Shown: positions 22,892-31,598 of the stretch, piece by piece
How positions within the stretch are numbered: position 1 is the first letter of the stretch
Layout of the letters: every line of letters begins with the position of its first letter
Origin: Pseudomonas sp. RIT409
GTDB taxonomy: Bacteria > Pseudomonadota > Gammaproteobacteria > Pseudomonadales > Pseudomonadaceae
Reading direction: 5' to 3'
Assembly (NCBI RefSeq): GCF_003052515.2
Contig: NZ_QARE02000032.1
Span: 1-42,887, forward strand
DNA length: 42,887 nucleotides
The notes under the pieces: model-generated
What the model saw: the letters and a program-made list of their open reading frames with translations, nothing else
Database searches by the model: none
What the model was told of the DNA's origin: nothing
Position numbers and translations under genes: made by a program

Positions 22892-23977
22892 ATGATTGAC
22901 CGACAGCCGCCGCACCCCCGCAAGCCCCCGTTGAGCACCTCACAGAAATTCGTTCGTCTGGCCGGTATCGGGCTGGTGGTACTGGTGGTCGCCAGTGCGT
23001 TCGCCTATGTCAATGGCAGTCTCGATCCTCAACGCCTGACCCCGGCGCGCGTGGTGGACGTATTCGAGCATAACAACGGCATTCACCCCGGGTATCGCCG
23101 CAATCACCCCAAAGGGGTCTGCGTTGCAGGTTATTTTGAGAGCAACGGGGCGGCGTCCGCGCTGTCCCGCGCCGAAGTGTTCGCATCCGGCCGCACACCC
23201 GTGATCGGTCGCCTGGCATTGCCTACGGGTAATCCTTATTCACCCGACAGCGCGGCACCCATTCGCAGTTTCGCGGTGCAGTTCACTCAATCCAACGGCC
23301 AGCAGTGGCGCAGCGGGATGAACAGCATGCCCGTCTTTCCGGTGGGCACGCCGCAGGCGTTCATCGATCTGCAGAAGGCGACCGCGCCGGATCCGAAGAC
23401 GGGCAAGCCCGATCCAGCCAAACCCGCCGCGTTCTTTGCCGCCCACCCCGAGGCGCAGCCTTTTCTGGCCTGGGTCAAGACGGCCAAGCCGTCCGCCAGT
23501 TTCGTGACCGAGACCTATAACAGCGTCAATGCGTTCGAACTGGTGGACAAGGCCGGCAAGCGTCAGGCCGTGCGCTGGAGCCTGGTCCCGCTCGCGAAAG
23601 GGGATGCCCCCGCCCCGGACGCCAAGGACTACCTGGAGCAAGACTTGACTGAAAGGCTCGCCAGCGGCCCTCAGCGCTGGGATCTGGTCCTGACGCTGGC
23701 CAACCCGCAGGACCCGACCGGCGATGCGTCGAAAAGTTGGTCAGGCGAGCACAAGACCGTGAATGCCGGCACGTTGGTGGTCGAACGCGACAGCGCGCAA
23801 CTCACCGGCGACTGCCGCGACATCAACTATGACCCGCTCATCCTGCCCGATGGCATCGAAGGGTCGGATGATCCATTGCTTGCCGCGCGGTCTGCGGCCT
23901 ACGCGGCCTCCTACATGCGGCGCACCGGAGAAGTCGACCAGTTATCAGCCACCCCTACCCAGGAGAAACAGCCATGA
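22892..23977 (+). CDS. Membrane-anchored catalase-family peroxidase (SrpA-like)
   Basis: 361 residues, a short catalase-fold heme protein. One N-terminal membrane segment (LAGIGLVVLVVASAFAYV, about 24-41) probably exports or anchors it on the periplasmic side. The heme-pocket histidine region and NPYSPDSAAPIRSFAVQF follow, and the proximal heme-tyrosine motif is ARSAAYAASYMRR near residue 335. The usual catalase tetramerisation regions are missing, as in the SrpA family. GGAG lies 8 bases before the ATG. Its stop overlaps the cytochrome b561 start as ATGA, so the two are translated together; the cytochrome probably feeds it electrons from the membrane. Confidence 0.92.
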   Translation: MIDRQPPHPRKPPLSTSQKFVRLAGIGLVVLVVASAFAYVNGSLDPQRLTPARVVDVFEHNNGIHPGYRRNHPKGVCVAGYFESNGAASALSRAEVFASGRTPVIGRLALPTGNPYSPDSAAPIRSFAVQFTQSNGQQWRSGMNSMPVFPVGTPQAFIDLQKATAPDPKTGKPDPAKPAAFFAAHPEAQPFLAWVKTAKPSASFVTETYNSVNAFELVDKAGKRQAVRWSLVPLAKGDAPAPDAKDYLEQDLTERLASGPQRWDLVLTLANPQDPTGDASKSWSGEHKTVNAGTLVVERDSAQLTGDCRDINYDPLILPDGIEGSDDPLLAARSAAYAASYMRRTGEVDQLSATPTQEKQP

Positions 23978-24528
23978 GCACGCCCACTTCGCACTTCGCG
24001 CCGCTGGCCCGCCTGCTGCATTGGTTGATGGCGTTGATGATCATTGCCATGTTGTTCATCGGCGCCGGCATGGTGGCGTCGGTGTCAGAACGGCACGAGT
24101 GGATGTTGAACATTCACAAGCCGCTGGGCATCGCGATATTGCTTCTGGCGGTCGTGCGCCTGGTGGTGCGCTTCAGCACCCGGCAGCCGCCGTTGCCCGA
24201 GGACCTTCCCGCGGTGCAAGTGTTGGCGGCCAAGCTCTCGCATTACCTGCTTTACGCATTGATGCTGGGCATGCCGTTGATTGGTTGGGCGATGATTTCC
24301 GCGGCGGGCGATCCCGTCATGCTGGGGCACTCGCTCCGGTTGCCGTCGATCGTCCCGGCGCACGCGGAAACCTTCGCCTGGCTGCGCGCCGCCCACCGCT
24401 ACCTCGCATACCTGCTGTTCCTCACGGTGCTGGCCCACCTCGCCGCCGCTTTGTTTCATGGTTGGGTGCGCCGCGACGACGTGCTGGAGAGCATGCTCAA
24501 AGGCCAGCCACGGGACAGAGGGCTGTAG
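23974..24528 (+). CDS. Cytochrome b561-family di-heme membrane protein
   Basis: 184 residues with four membrane helices and the paired heme-ligand histidines expected of the family: LLHWLMAL in helix 1, NIHKPLGI before helix 2, the SHYLLYALM segment, and AHRYLAYLLFLTVLAHLAAALFH toward the end. It is translationally coupled to the upstream catalase by ATGA. Such cytochromes pass electrons between the quinone pool and periplasmic partners, so together the genes look like a membrane peroxide-scavenging unit driven by the divergent ECF factor. Confidence 0.93.
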   Translation: MSTPTSHFAPLARLLHWLMALMIIAMLFIGAGMVASVSERHEWMLNIHKPLGIAILLLAVVRLVVRFSTRQPPLPEDLPAVQVLAAKLSHYLLYALMLGMPLIGWAMISAAGDPVMLGHSLRLPSIVPAHAETFAWLRAAHRYLAYLLFLTVLAHLAAALFHGWVRRDDVLESMLKGQPRDRGL

Positions 24529-24622
24529 CGTCGCGCTTCGCGGGGTGGCTAAAACCGTCACCCCCGCTGCGCGCTTTGACTATTGCCCATCCTGCCGACT
24601 GGGCGGAGTATTTCCTCACTCC

Positions 24623-24630
24623 AATAAGAA
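24623..24630 (+). promoter_or_regulatory. A-rich catabolite activity (Crc/Hfq) motif before the SDR operon
   Basis: AATAAGAA is a perfect AANAANAA match a few bases upstream of the GGTAAGGA ribosome site of the SDR gene. The flanks differ from the other three copies in the window, so support is somewhat weaker. Confidence 0.42.
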
Positions 24631-24651
24631 ATGGGTAAGGAACACACCGTC

Positions 24652-25419
24652 ATGCAGATCCAAGGCAAGGTCTTTCTGGTCAGTGGTGGGGCGTCCGGGC
24701 TGGGCGCAGCGACGGCGGACATGTTGGTCGCTGCGGGGGCCAATGTTCTGTTGATCGATGTCAATGCCGAGGCGCTTGAGACGCAACGGGCCAAGCTCGG
24801 CCCGGCTGCCCGAGCCAGTGTCGCCGACATCACTGATCCTGAAGCCGCTCAGGCGGCGGTCGAGGATGCGCTGACTGCGTTCGGTCAGTTGCATGGGCTG
24901 GTCAATTGCGCAGGTATCGTCGGCGCCGAGAAGATTGTGGGTAAGGAGGGGCCTCACCGACTGGACAGTTTCAGCCGTGTGATCAACGTCAACCTGATCG
25001 GCAGTTTCAATCTGTTGCGCCTGGCTGCCGTGGCCATGGCCGAAAGCACGCCCGAAGAAGGCGGCGAGCGCGGTGTCATCATCAACACGGCTTCGGTGGC
25101 CGCTTTCGACGGGCAGATCGGCCAGGCCGCCTACGCCGCCTCGAAGGGGGCGATCGCCAGCCTGACCTTGCCGGCGGCCCGCGAACTGGCCCGCTGGGGG
25201 ATACGGGTGATGACCATCGCCCCTGGCATTTTCGAAACCCCCATGATGGCCGGGATGACCCCACAAGTGCGTGAAGCCCTGTCAGCAGGCGTTCCGTTCC
25301 CGCAACGGTTGGGCAGACCGGACGAATACGCTGCGCTGGTTCGCCATATCATCGAAAACAGCATGCTCAATGGCGAAGTGATTCGACTTGACGGCGCGTT
25401 GCGCATGGCTGCCCGCTAA
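24652..25419 (+). CDS. SDR-family 3-hydroxyacyl-CoA dehydrogenase (HSD17B10-like)
   Basis: 255 residues, classical short-chain dehydrogenase: cofactor loop SGGASGLGAAT, Asp in LLIDVNAE (NAD preference), NCAGIV, catalytic serine in NTASVAAFDGQIG, and YAASK. The long insert EKIVGKEGPHRLDSFSRVINVN and the C-terminal APGIFETPMMAGM are typical of the type-2 3-hydroxyacyl-CoA dehydrogenase group, which acts on short and branched 3-hydroxyacyl-CoAs. The start at 24652 is preferred, with AAGGA upstream; the ATG at 24631 has none. It is first in an operon with a thiolase and an enoyl-CoA hydratase, together a short beta-oxidation cycle lacking only an acyl-CoA dehydrogenase. Confidence 0.9.
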   Translation: MQIQGKVFLVSGGASGLGAATADMLVAAGANVLLIDVNAEALETQRAKLGPAARASVADITDPEAAQAAVEDALTAFGQLHGLVNCAGIVGAEKIVGKEGPHRLDSFSRVINVNLIGSFNLLRLAAVAMAESTPEEGGERGVIINTASVAAFDGQIGQAAYAASKGAIASLTLPAARELARWGIRVMTIAPGIFETPMMAGMTPQVREALSAGVPFPQRLGRPDEYAALVRHIIENSMLNGEVIRLDGALRMAAR

Positions 25420-25435
25420 CCGAGGAGGTCGCACC

Positions 25436-26644
25436 ATGTCATTCCAGCCACGTGATGCTTTCCATGGCGATCCGGTCGTGATCGTCAGCGCCGTCCGCAC
25501 CCCCATGGGCGGCTTTCAGGGTGAGTTGAAAAGCCTGACCGCCCCGCAATTGGGGGCCGCCGCCATTCGTGCCGCCGTGGAGCGGTCAAGCCTGACCTCT
25601 TCGGATGTTGATCAGGTCCTGTTCGGCTGCGTCTTGTCCGCCGGGCTCGGTCAGGCCCCGGCGCGCCAGGCGGCGTTGGGCGCAGGCCTCAGCGACGCCA
25701 CGCAATGCACCACCCTGAACAAAATGTGCGGCTCGGGTATGCAGGCGGCGATCCTGGCCCACGACCTGTTGCTGGCCGGGAGCGCCGACGTCGTCATCGC
25801 CGGCGGAATGGAAAGCATGTCCAACGCACCCTATTTGCTGGAAAAAGCCCGCAGCGGCTACCGCATGGGACATGGCCAGCTCATCGACCACATGTTCTTC
25901 GACGGGCTCGAGGATGCCTACGAAAGCGGGCGGCTGATGGGCACCTTTGCCGAAGCGTGCGCCGCGCTCGAAGGCCTCAGCCGGGAAGCGCAGGATGCAT
26001 TTGCCATCGCCTCATTGACCCGAGCGCAAGCGGCGATCAACGAAGGTCGTTTCGCCGACGAAATCGTTCCGCTGCACATTACGACAGGACGGGAGCCGAA
26101 AATCGTCAGCCAGGACGAGCAGCCGCCAAAGGCGCGGTTGGAGAAGATCCCTGTGCTGAAACCGGCCTTTCGCGAGGGCGGTACGGTGACGGCCGCCAAC
26201 GCCAGTTCGATCTCCGACGGCGCGGCAGCCCTGACACTCATGCGCCGTTCCGAGGCCGAGCGGCGCGGGCTCGAACCGCTGGCGGTGGTAAGGGGGCATG
26301 CGGGCTATGCCAGCCAGCCTGGATTGTTTCCAACGGCCCCCATCGGGGCGATTGAAAAGCTCATGACCCGCACGGGCTGGTCGCTGGAAGACGTAGATCT
26401 GTTCGAAATCAATGAGGCGTTCGCGGTGGTCGCGCTGGTTGCGATGAGCACGCTTGGATTGCCCCATGAAAAGGTCAACGTCAATGGCGGCGCTTGTGCG
26501 CTGGGCCACCCCATTGGGGCTTCGGGGGCGAGGATTCTGGTGACCTTGTTATCGGCGCTCAGGCAGAAGGGCCTGAAGCGTGGGGTGGCCGCGATTTGCA
26601 TTGGCGGCGGAGAAGCCACCGCGATGGCGATCGAGACCCTTTAG
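25436..26644 (+). CDS. Acetyl-CoA acetyltransferase (thiolase)
   Basis: 402 residues, classical thiolase. The nucleophile lies in TLNKMCGSGMQAA, followed by GGMESMSNAPYLL, FEINEAFAVV, the NVNGGACALGHPIGASGARI histidine block and the C-terminal CIGGGEATAMAIE acid/base cysteine. All catalytic residues are therefore present, unlike the SCP2-like thiolase at 13.6 kb. GGAGG sits 8 bases before the ATG. It lies 16 bases after the SDR gene and would cleave or form 3-ketoacyl-CoA in the same pathway. Confidence 0.93.
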   Translation: MSFQPRDAFHGDPVVIVSAVRTPMGGFQGELKSLTAPQLGAAAIRAAVERSSLTSSDVDQVLFGCVLSAGLGQAPARQAALGAGLSDATQCTTLNKMCGSGMQAAILAHDLLLAGSADVVIAGGMESMSNAPYLLEKARSGYRMGHGQLIDHMFFDGLEDAYESGRLMGTFAEACAALEGLSREAQDAFAIASLTRAQAAINEGRFADEIVPLHITTGREPKIVSQDEQPPKARLEKIPVLKPAFREGGTVTAANASSISDGAAALTLMRRSEAERRGLEPLAVVRGHAGYASQPGLFPTAPIGAIEKLMTRTGWSLEDVDLFEINEAFAVVALVAMSTLGLPHEKVNVNGGACALGHPIGASGARILVTLLSALRQKGLKRGVAAICIGGGEATAMAIETL

Positions 26645-26734
26645 CTAGCTGAACCAATGGGTTAGGAGGCCTTATTCAAGGCATTTCACCTGAGTGCCCA
26701 GAATTCAAATAAATAGAATCAAGGAATACTTTCA

Positions 26735-27508
26735 ATGAGTTACACGACAATCCTCAACGAAGTGAAAGGTCGCGTTGCGCTGATCACCCTCAACCGTCCG
26801 GATGCGTTGAACGCGCTGAACTCGGTGCTGATCCGCGAGCTTAATCACGCGCTCGACACCTTGGAGCAGGACCCGCAGATCGGTTGCATCGTGCTGACAG
26901 GCTCTTCCAAAGCGTTCGCAGCAGGTGCCGATATCAAAGAAATGGCGGAGCTGAATTACCCGCAGATCTACCTCGATGACCTGTTCAGCGACAGTGACCG
27001 AGTCGCCAGCCGACGTAAACCGATGATCGCCGCCGTTTCAGGCTTCGCCCTGGGCGGCGGCTGCGAACTGGCGCTGATGTGCGATTTCATTCTTGCCGCC
27101 GATTCTGCGCGCTTCGGGCAGCCGGAAATCAAGCTTGGCGTGCTGCCGGGCATGGGCGGCACCCAGCGCTTGACCCGCGCGGTGGGCAAAGCCAAGGCCA
27201 TGGAAATGTGCCTGACGGGACGCATGATCGACGCGCAGGAGGCAGAGCGCTCAGGGCTTGTCGCACGTATCGTCCCGCAGGCGCAGTTACTTGAAGAGGC
27301 GCTGAAGGTGGCCGAAAGCATAGCGGCCAAATCGCTACCGGTCGCCATGATGGTCAAGGAGAGCGTCAATCGCGCTTTCGAGGTCGGTCTGGCGGAAGGG
27401 ATTCGCTTCGAGCGCCGTGTCTTTCATGCCGCTTTCGCCAGCGAAGATCAAAAGGAGGGTATGGCCGCGTTCATCGAAAAACGTGAACCCCGGTTCAAAC
27501 ATCGCTGA
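26735..27508 (+). CDS. Enoyl-CoA hydratase
   Basis: 257 residues, crotonase family. The oxyanion-hole segments are KAFAAGADIKEM and SGFALGGGCELALMCD; both catalytic glutamates of true hydratases are visible, one in GCELAL and one in GQPEIKLGVLPGMGGTQRL. The C-terminal GMAAFIEKREPRFKHR is typical. It hydrates short 2-enoyl-CoAs. It follows the thiolase after a 90-base AT-richer gap that has a small hairpin (GCCTT/AAGGC at 26669-26682), so it may have its own control. Its end overlaps the convergent vgrG stop by 14 bases. Confidence 0.94.
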   Translation: MSYTTILNEVKGRVALITLNRPDALNALNSVLIRELNHALDTLEQDPQIGCIVLTGSSKAFAAGADIKEMAELNYPQIYLDDLFSDSDRVASRRKPMIAAVSGFALGGGCELALMCDFILAADSARFGQPEIKLGVLPGMGGTQRLTRAVGKAKAMEMCLTGRMIDAQEAERSGLVARIVPQAQLLEEALKVAESIAAKSLPVAMMVKESVNRAFEVGLAEGIRFERRVFHAAFASEDQKEGMAAFIEKREPRFKHR

Positions 27509-29036
27509 AATCGAGCGGCGCGTCCTGGGTGGGCAGCGCGTGGGGGAGGTAGCGGATCTCCTCGTCGTGCACTTCGACCGTGGCGCGCGCACCCGTCAGC
27601 CTCAAGGGGTTCAGGCTCTCGAATTGCAGAGGTGTCGGGAGGTCGGGGCGCGGGTCGTGGCGACCCTGCTGCGTTGGCAGATTCTCATAAACACCGCAAA
27701 TGACCGGCTGGTCAGGGTCGCCGTCGAAAAAACCGACCTTGAGGCAGGCGCTGTCATGGTGAGTTGCCAGTTCGCTGGTGACGCGTGCCCCTCCGCCTGG
27801 CGGGGCGTCTTCGTCCTCCCAGTCGAAGCGGATGGGAATGCGGCCCGTACGGTCGGCCGGGCCGGCCAGGCGCCTGGCTTTTTCCCAACCGGTGCTCCGA
27901 GGTTTGGGGTGCCGCAGTGGAGGGCGAAACGGCATCGACCAGGGAATGACCTGAAAATGGTTTTCATAGTGCTCGGTCGGCGGCCTGCCGTCATCGGGCG
28001 CAGGGGCAAGCAGGCGCGCCACGCCACCCGGGTTCGCGTCGTGACATGCTATCGCCTGTAGTATCTGAATGACGTCGCCTGCCCTGCAGTTACGCAACGG
28101 GTTCAACTGCCAGGCGGTGTGCCTGACTTCCGTCGGCAACCAATGGTCGTTGAAGCGCGGCTCCGGTTGGTCTTCGATCCGCATGATCTGCCCGCAGCGC
28201 AACCATGGCTGAGTGCTGCGCCCAACGATGTCTTGCCGCTCGCAACGCAGCCGCTCCAATGCTCGGCGCTGTGTCTGCGCACATCGCGCAGCGCCAGCCT
28301 CTTCGCCGTAGGCGATCCACAGCGCCTGGTTGTCGGCAAAGGCGTCGTGAACCAAGGCTGAGGTAGGAGGCACGTAATGCTCCCCCGAATGACTGCTGTA
28401 GCAATGCCGTGCCGACAGTCGTTCGCTGAGGTGGTCGACCGAAGCTGCACGGGGCCACTCCGAAAAGCTCATGGGGTCGTCGGAGAACACCAGTGCGTGG
28501 CTGTGCGGGGCATGCTCGAAGCGGAAGGTGATGCCTTCCTCCTCGCACAGTCGACTGATGAAATGCAGATCGTTCTCTTCGTATTGCGTGCATTGCGCAC
28601 GCGGCGGATAGGTGCCGACCATCCGGTCGAAGCATACGTTGCAGTCGAGCAAAGCGTAGCGCTGCAGGACCTGATGGAGGATATCGAGCACGCTCATCCC
28701 GTGATAGGTGCGTTTGTGGCGTGCACCGTCGAGCTGTTGCAGGGCGGGCATCAAGGTCAACCGATAAAGGTTGGCATCCTGACCGAAGTAAAGAGGCGTG
28801 AGGGCGTGTACCCGGCCATGAATGCCGTGGAGCGTGTCCCCCGTGTTGCCCATGCTCAGGTAAGCACTGCGATGCAGCATCGAGGCCTGTGCCAGAGGAC
28901 GCTCCGGGCTGATGAGGTCGATCTCGAATCGGAAGGGCGCATTCAAACGTTCGTGGCCGTTGACCCCGATGACGTGGAAATTCTGCTGGCTGTCGGCGAT
29001 GACCAAGGTCAACGTCAGGTGCGAGTTTTCGCGCAT
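27495..29036 (-). CDS. Short orphan VgrG-like type VI secretion spike protein
   Basis: 513 residues. The N-terminal gp27-like half is well conserved (VNGHERLNAPFRFEIDLIS, CTQYEENDLHFISRLCEEEGITFRFEH, then the YHGMSVLDILHQVL segment). The OB-fold region is present only in shortened form: GRIPIRFDWEDEDAPP runs to FDGDPDQPVICGVYEN, without the usual SCWVRV-PRVG-EV core. The glycine-rich beta-helix needle that makes most VgrGs 600-700 residues or more is absent. No other T6SS gene or effector/immunity pair is in the window. It may be a specialised or decaying VgrG. AGGGTGAT precedes the ATG. Confidence 0.85.
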   Translation of the reverse strand: MRENSHLTLTLVIADSQQNFHVIGVNGHERLNAPFRFEIDLISPERPLAQASMLHRSAYLSMGNTGDTLHGIHGRVHALTPLYFGQDANLYRLTLMPALQQLDGARHKRTYHGMSVLDILHQVLQRYALLDCNVCFDRMVGTYPPRAQCTQYEENDLHFISRLCEEEGITFRFEHAPHSHALVFSDDPMSFSEWPRAASVDHLSERLSARHCYSSHSGEHYVPPTSALVHDAFADNQALWIAYGEEAGAARCAQTQRRALERLRCERQDIVGRSTQPWLRCGQIMRIEDQPEPRFNDHWLPTEVRHTAWQLNPLRNCRAGDVIQILQAIACHDANPGGVARLLAPAPDDGRPPTEHYENHFQVIPWSMPFRPPLRHPKPRSTGWEKARRLAGPADRTGRIPIRFDWEDEDAPPGGGARVTSELATHHDSACLKVGFFDGDPDQPVICGVYENLPTQQGRHDPRPDLPTPLQFESLNPLRLTGARATVEVHDEEIRYLPHALPTQDAPLDFSDV

Positions 29037-29374
29037 TTACGGAATCACCCTGAAAATTCAAGGTGCAGAGGGTACGGAAACCGGCAGGATAAAAGTTTAA
29101 CTTCTTAATTTTCGGAAACTGCCTACAGATCCGATCTATCTATTCCGGGTGTTGAGTTGGCATTTTCCTAGAAACTTAACGTAGACAGTTTGATCGGCAG
29201 TCGCCTGTCAGGGGTTTCATCTGCCGCCATCGCGTATAAAATGCGGCGGGCGCCATGACTCAGCCATGGCGCATCGTTATCGATCACCTTTTTTCAGCAT
29301 GACCTTCTCCCGCCCGGCATCCCACACCGAGGCGTGGGGCGAAGGTCAATCGCCATCGGAACAAGAGAGCAATC
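29037..29374. other. 338-base divergent intergenic region (vgrG / YebC-like gene)
   Basis: AT-richer spacer with both promoters. It contains a -10-like TATAAA at 29235-29240 facing the YebC-like gene, without a good -35, and an inverted repeat at 29250-29272. I see no gene in it. Confidence 0.45.
29250..29272. repeat. Inverted repeat in the YebC-like gene leader
   Basis: Perfect 8-bp arms GCGCCATG and CATGGCGC around ACTCAGC, about 100 bases before the start codon and just after a TATAAA -10-like element. It could be a 5'-leader hairpin or an operator. Confidence 0.4.
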
Positions 29375-30079
29375 ATGGGCGCACAGTGGAAGGTCAAACA
29401 CAAAGAAGCAGCAGCCAACGCCAAAGGCAAGATTTTCGGCAAGCTGTCCAAGGAAATCATGATCGCCGCTCGCGCCGGTGCCGACCCGGACATGAACGCT
29501 CGCCTGCGCCTGGTGGTCGAGCAGGCCAAAAAGGCCTCCATGCCCCGTGACACGCTGGAGCGTGCGATCAAGAAGGGCGCAGGTCTGCTCGGCGATCAGG
29601 TTCAGTTCGAGAAACTGACCTATGAAGGTTTTGCGCCCCATCAGGTTCCGGTCATCGTCGAATGCCTGACCGACAACGTCAACCGCACCGTCGCCGAAAT
29701 CCGCGTGTTGTTCCGCAAAGGTCAACTGGGAGCCGCAGGCTCGGTGTCCTGGGATTTCGATCACCTGGGCATGATCGAGGCCGTCGCGGCGAACCCCGAC
29801 GTCGACCCCGACGAAGCGGCGATCGAAGCGGGTGCTCAGGACGTCGAAGCCGGCGATGAAGGCGTGACCCTGTTCTACACCGAAACCACCGACCTGGATG
29901 CAGTGTGCAAGGCACTGCCAGAGCAGGGGTTCACCGTCGAAGCGGCGAAGATCGGTTACCGCCCGAAGAACCCGGTCTCCGGGCTGAGCGATGAGCAGAT
30001 GGCCGAGGTCGAGGCATTTCTGGAAGCCATCGACGGTCACGACGACGTGCAAAACGTGTATGTCGGGCTGGCAGGCTGA
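29375..30079 (+). CDS. YebC/PmpR-family protein, YeeN-like paralogue
   Basis: 234 residues. It shows the family blocks IFGKLSKEIMIAAR, ADPDMNARLRLVVEQAKKASMPRD, YEGFAPHQVPVIVE, TDNVNRTVAEIR and GAAGSVSWDFDHLG. The N-terminal GHSKWANIKH of classical YebC is replaced by GAQWKVKHKEAAANAKG, so it is the second paralogue seen in pseudomonads, comparable to E. coli YeeN. Family proteins have been described as transcriptional regulators and, more recently, as factors that help ribosomes through proline stretches; which applies here is not known. It stands alone. Confidence 0.9.
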   Translation: MGAQWKVKHKEAAANAKGKIFGKLSKEIMIAARAGADPDMNARLRLVVEQAKKASMPRDTLERAIKKGAGLLGDQVQFEKLTYEGFAPHQVPVIVECLTDNVNRTVAEIRVLFRKGQLGAAGSVSWDFDHLGMIEAVAANPDVDPDEAAIEAGAQDVEAGDEGVTLFYTETTDLDAVCKALPEQGFTVEAAKIGYRPKNPVSGLSDEQMAEVEAFLEAIDGHDDVQNVYVGLAG

Positions 30080-30087
30080 GGGTTTGG

Positions 30088-30117
30088 CTCAGGGCCTGAT
30101 GGGGCCATGCCCCTGAG
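30088..30117. terminator. Hairpin after the YebC-like gene
   Basis: CTCAGGG pairs with CCCTGAG across 16 bases, starting 8 bases after the stop. No T-run. Probably a transcription end point between convergent genes. Confidence 0.4.
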
Positions 30118-30173
30118 GGCCGGGTGGCGACGGATCGATACACGTCGCAGTTCCGTTATCGGTGGCGGGCATG

Positions 30174-30194
30174 CCGCGAGGTTTCGCCTCGCGG
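30174..30194. repeat. Compact GC-rich hairpin between convergent genes
   Basis: CCGCGAGG and CCTCGCGG form a perfect 8-bp stem with a TTTCG loop. Shape and position (between convergent gene ends) are REP-like, and TAGGAGCGGC occurs about 45 bases later, but I see no second copy in the window. Confidence 0.35.
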
Positions 30195-30259
30195 GCCATG
30201 GGATCAAGCCCGGCCTCCCGTACCGGGGCTTCTTCCTGCTAGGAGCGGCTGATGCAGCG

Positions 30260-31543
30260 TCAAATCGCCAGTCGCCGCTCCACCTCATCGAACCCAGGGC
30301 GGCTGCCGACGTCCGCTTGCGTGCAGTGCGCCTGAAGCGCACGAAGGCTGGCGGTGTCGGGCCGATGACCGTCGCAGAGCGCCAACAACTCCCCCAATAG
30401 AATCCCGAACGCCTTCACCTCGATGCGCTGCAGCAAAAAACCGGTGTCTGCGTCCGGGTAGAATGCGGCCGCTCCGAAATCGCCCAGTAGGCTGTCGCCT
30501 GGCTCGGCCCATAGGACGTTGTGCGCGTAGAGGTCGCCGTGATTGATGCCGCGGCCGTGCAGGTGGGCGCACGCCGATGCGACGCCGTGGGCAATGCGTT
30601 GCACGGTGGAGGGGGTCAACCGAATGTCTTCGTACACATCCCGAGTGCACGTTGCCAGGCTCGGCGGCCGGGCGAGGGTGGCGAATCGGGTGGCAATCAA
30701 TCGCATCACCAGCGCTTGAGTGTGCTCCGGATGATCCAGCACTTGCCCTTCAACGGGGATCAGGTTCGGGTGCTGGCCGGCTGCGATGCAGGCCGCCATT
30801 TCGTTCAGGGGCGTGCCATCGCTCGTGAGCTGACCTTTGTAGAGCTTGACTGCAACGTTCTGCAGGCTGTTGTCGCGGCGCCACTCAGCCTGCTGGATCA
30901 CCCCGGACGCACCTTCGCCCAGCATCTGCTGCAGGCTCAACTCTGCCCACGGAATCTGCCGAATGGGCGTGTCCTGATGGATGTCCGTCAGCGGATTACC
31001 AGAGAACGCCAGCCAGGCCAGCGAAGGCATTCGTAGAAGCCAGGTCGGCAATTGCCGAAAGCGATTGGAGGCGATGCGGACCAGTTCCAAGTGCTGACAT
31101 GCCACCAGCGATTCGGGAAGCTCCTGCAAGCAATTACCCGCGAGCATCAGCTTCTGCAGCGCCGGGAATTGCCCCAATTCGTCGGGCAGTGAAGCGAGGC
31201 AATTGTCGGTGAGCACCAGCGAGCGCAGCCGTGGCGGCAGTGCCCGCGGGGAGACCGTGGCAATCCGGCAGGATTTGAACCCGACGAAGAACAGTTCCGG
31301 GCACTGGCCCAGCGCCTCGGGCAGTTCGGTGAAGGGATTATTGGAACAGAACAGCACTTTCAAGTGCTGAAGACGATGCAGGTCGGCCGGCAGTTCAGTG
31401 AGGCGGTTGCCCGTCAGGTTCAACACTTCCAGCGAGTCGCTGAGGCTGAAGATCTCGTCGGGGAAAGTGGTGAGGTCGCAACTGAGGTCCAGCCGTTTAC
31501 TGCCTGCCAGCTTGCCAGCGCGCAGGTCTGCAAGAGTGTGCAT
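30260..31543 (-). CDS. Leucine-rich-repeat protein fused to a protein kinase domain
   Basis: 427 residues. Residues about 10-195 form roughly eight leucine-rich repeats (LEVLNLTGNRLTELP, LKVLFCSNNPFTELPEAL, LRSLVLTDNCLASLP, LQKLMLAGNCLQELP). Residues about 205-427 are a Hanks-type kinase: glycine loop LGEGASGVI, NVAVKLYKG lysine, catalytic loop HGDLYAHNVL (His335, Asp337, Asn342) and GDFGAAAF (Asp355). The catalytic loop has HGD instead of HRD, so it is a non-RD kinase, but the catalytic Asp and Asn are kept. No signal peptide or membrane segment is seen, so it is probably cytoplasmic or an effector. Substrate unknown. The start MHTLADL is chosen by repeat onset; ribosome-site evidence is weak. 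Confidence 0.87.
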   Translation of the reverse strand: MHTLADLRAGKLAGSKRLDLSCDLTTFPDEIFSLSDSLEVLNLTGNRLTELPADLHRLQHLKVLFCSNNPFTELPEALGQCPELFFVGFKSCRIATVSPRALPPRLRSLVLTDNCLASLPDELGQFPALQKLMLAGNCLQELPESLVACQHLELVRIASNRFRQLPTWLLRMPSLAWLAFSGNPLTDIHQDTPIRQIPWAELSLQQMLGEGASGVIQQAEWRRDNSLQNVAVKLYKGQLTSDGTPLNEMAACIAAGQHPNLIPVEGQVLDHPEHTQALVMRLIATRFATLARPPSLATCTRDVYEDIRLTPSTVQRIAHGVASACAHLHGRGINHGDLYAHNVLWAEPGDSLLGDFGAAAFYPDADTGFLLQRIEVKAFGILLGELLALCDGHRPDTASLRALQAHCTQADVGSRPGFDEVERRLAI

Positions 31544-31598
31544 AGAAAAACCCGGTGTTCGTTGGCCCGCCATCATAGCGGCTTGGCGAGCGTCGCGC

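Noticed and set aside
27495..29036. A T6SS effector/immunity island around vgrG
   Set aside because: The gene abuts an enoyl-CoA hydratase gene on one side and a YebC-like gene on the other; there is no PAAR, DUF adaptor or toxin frame.
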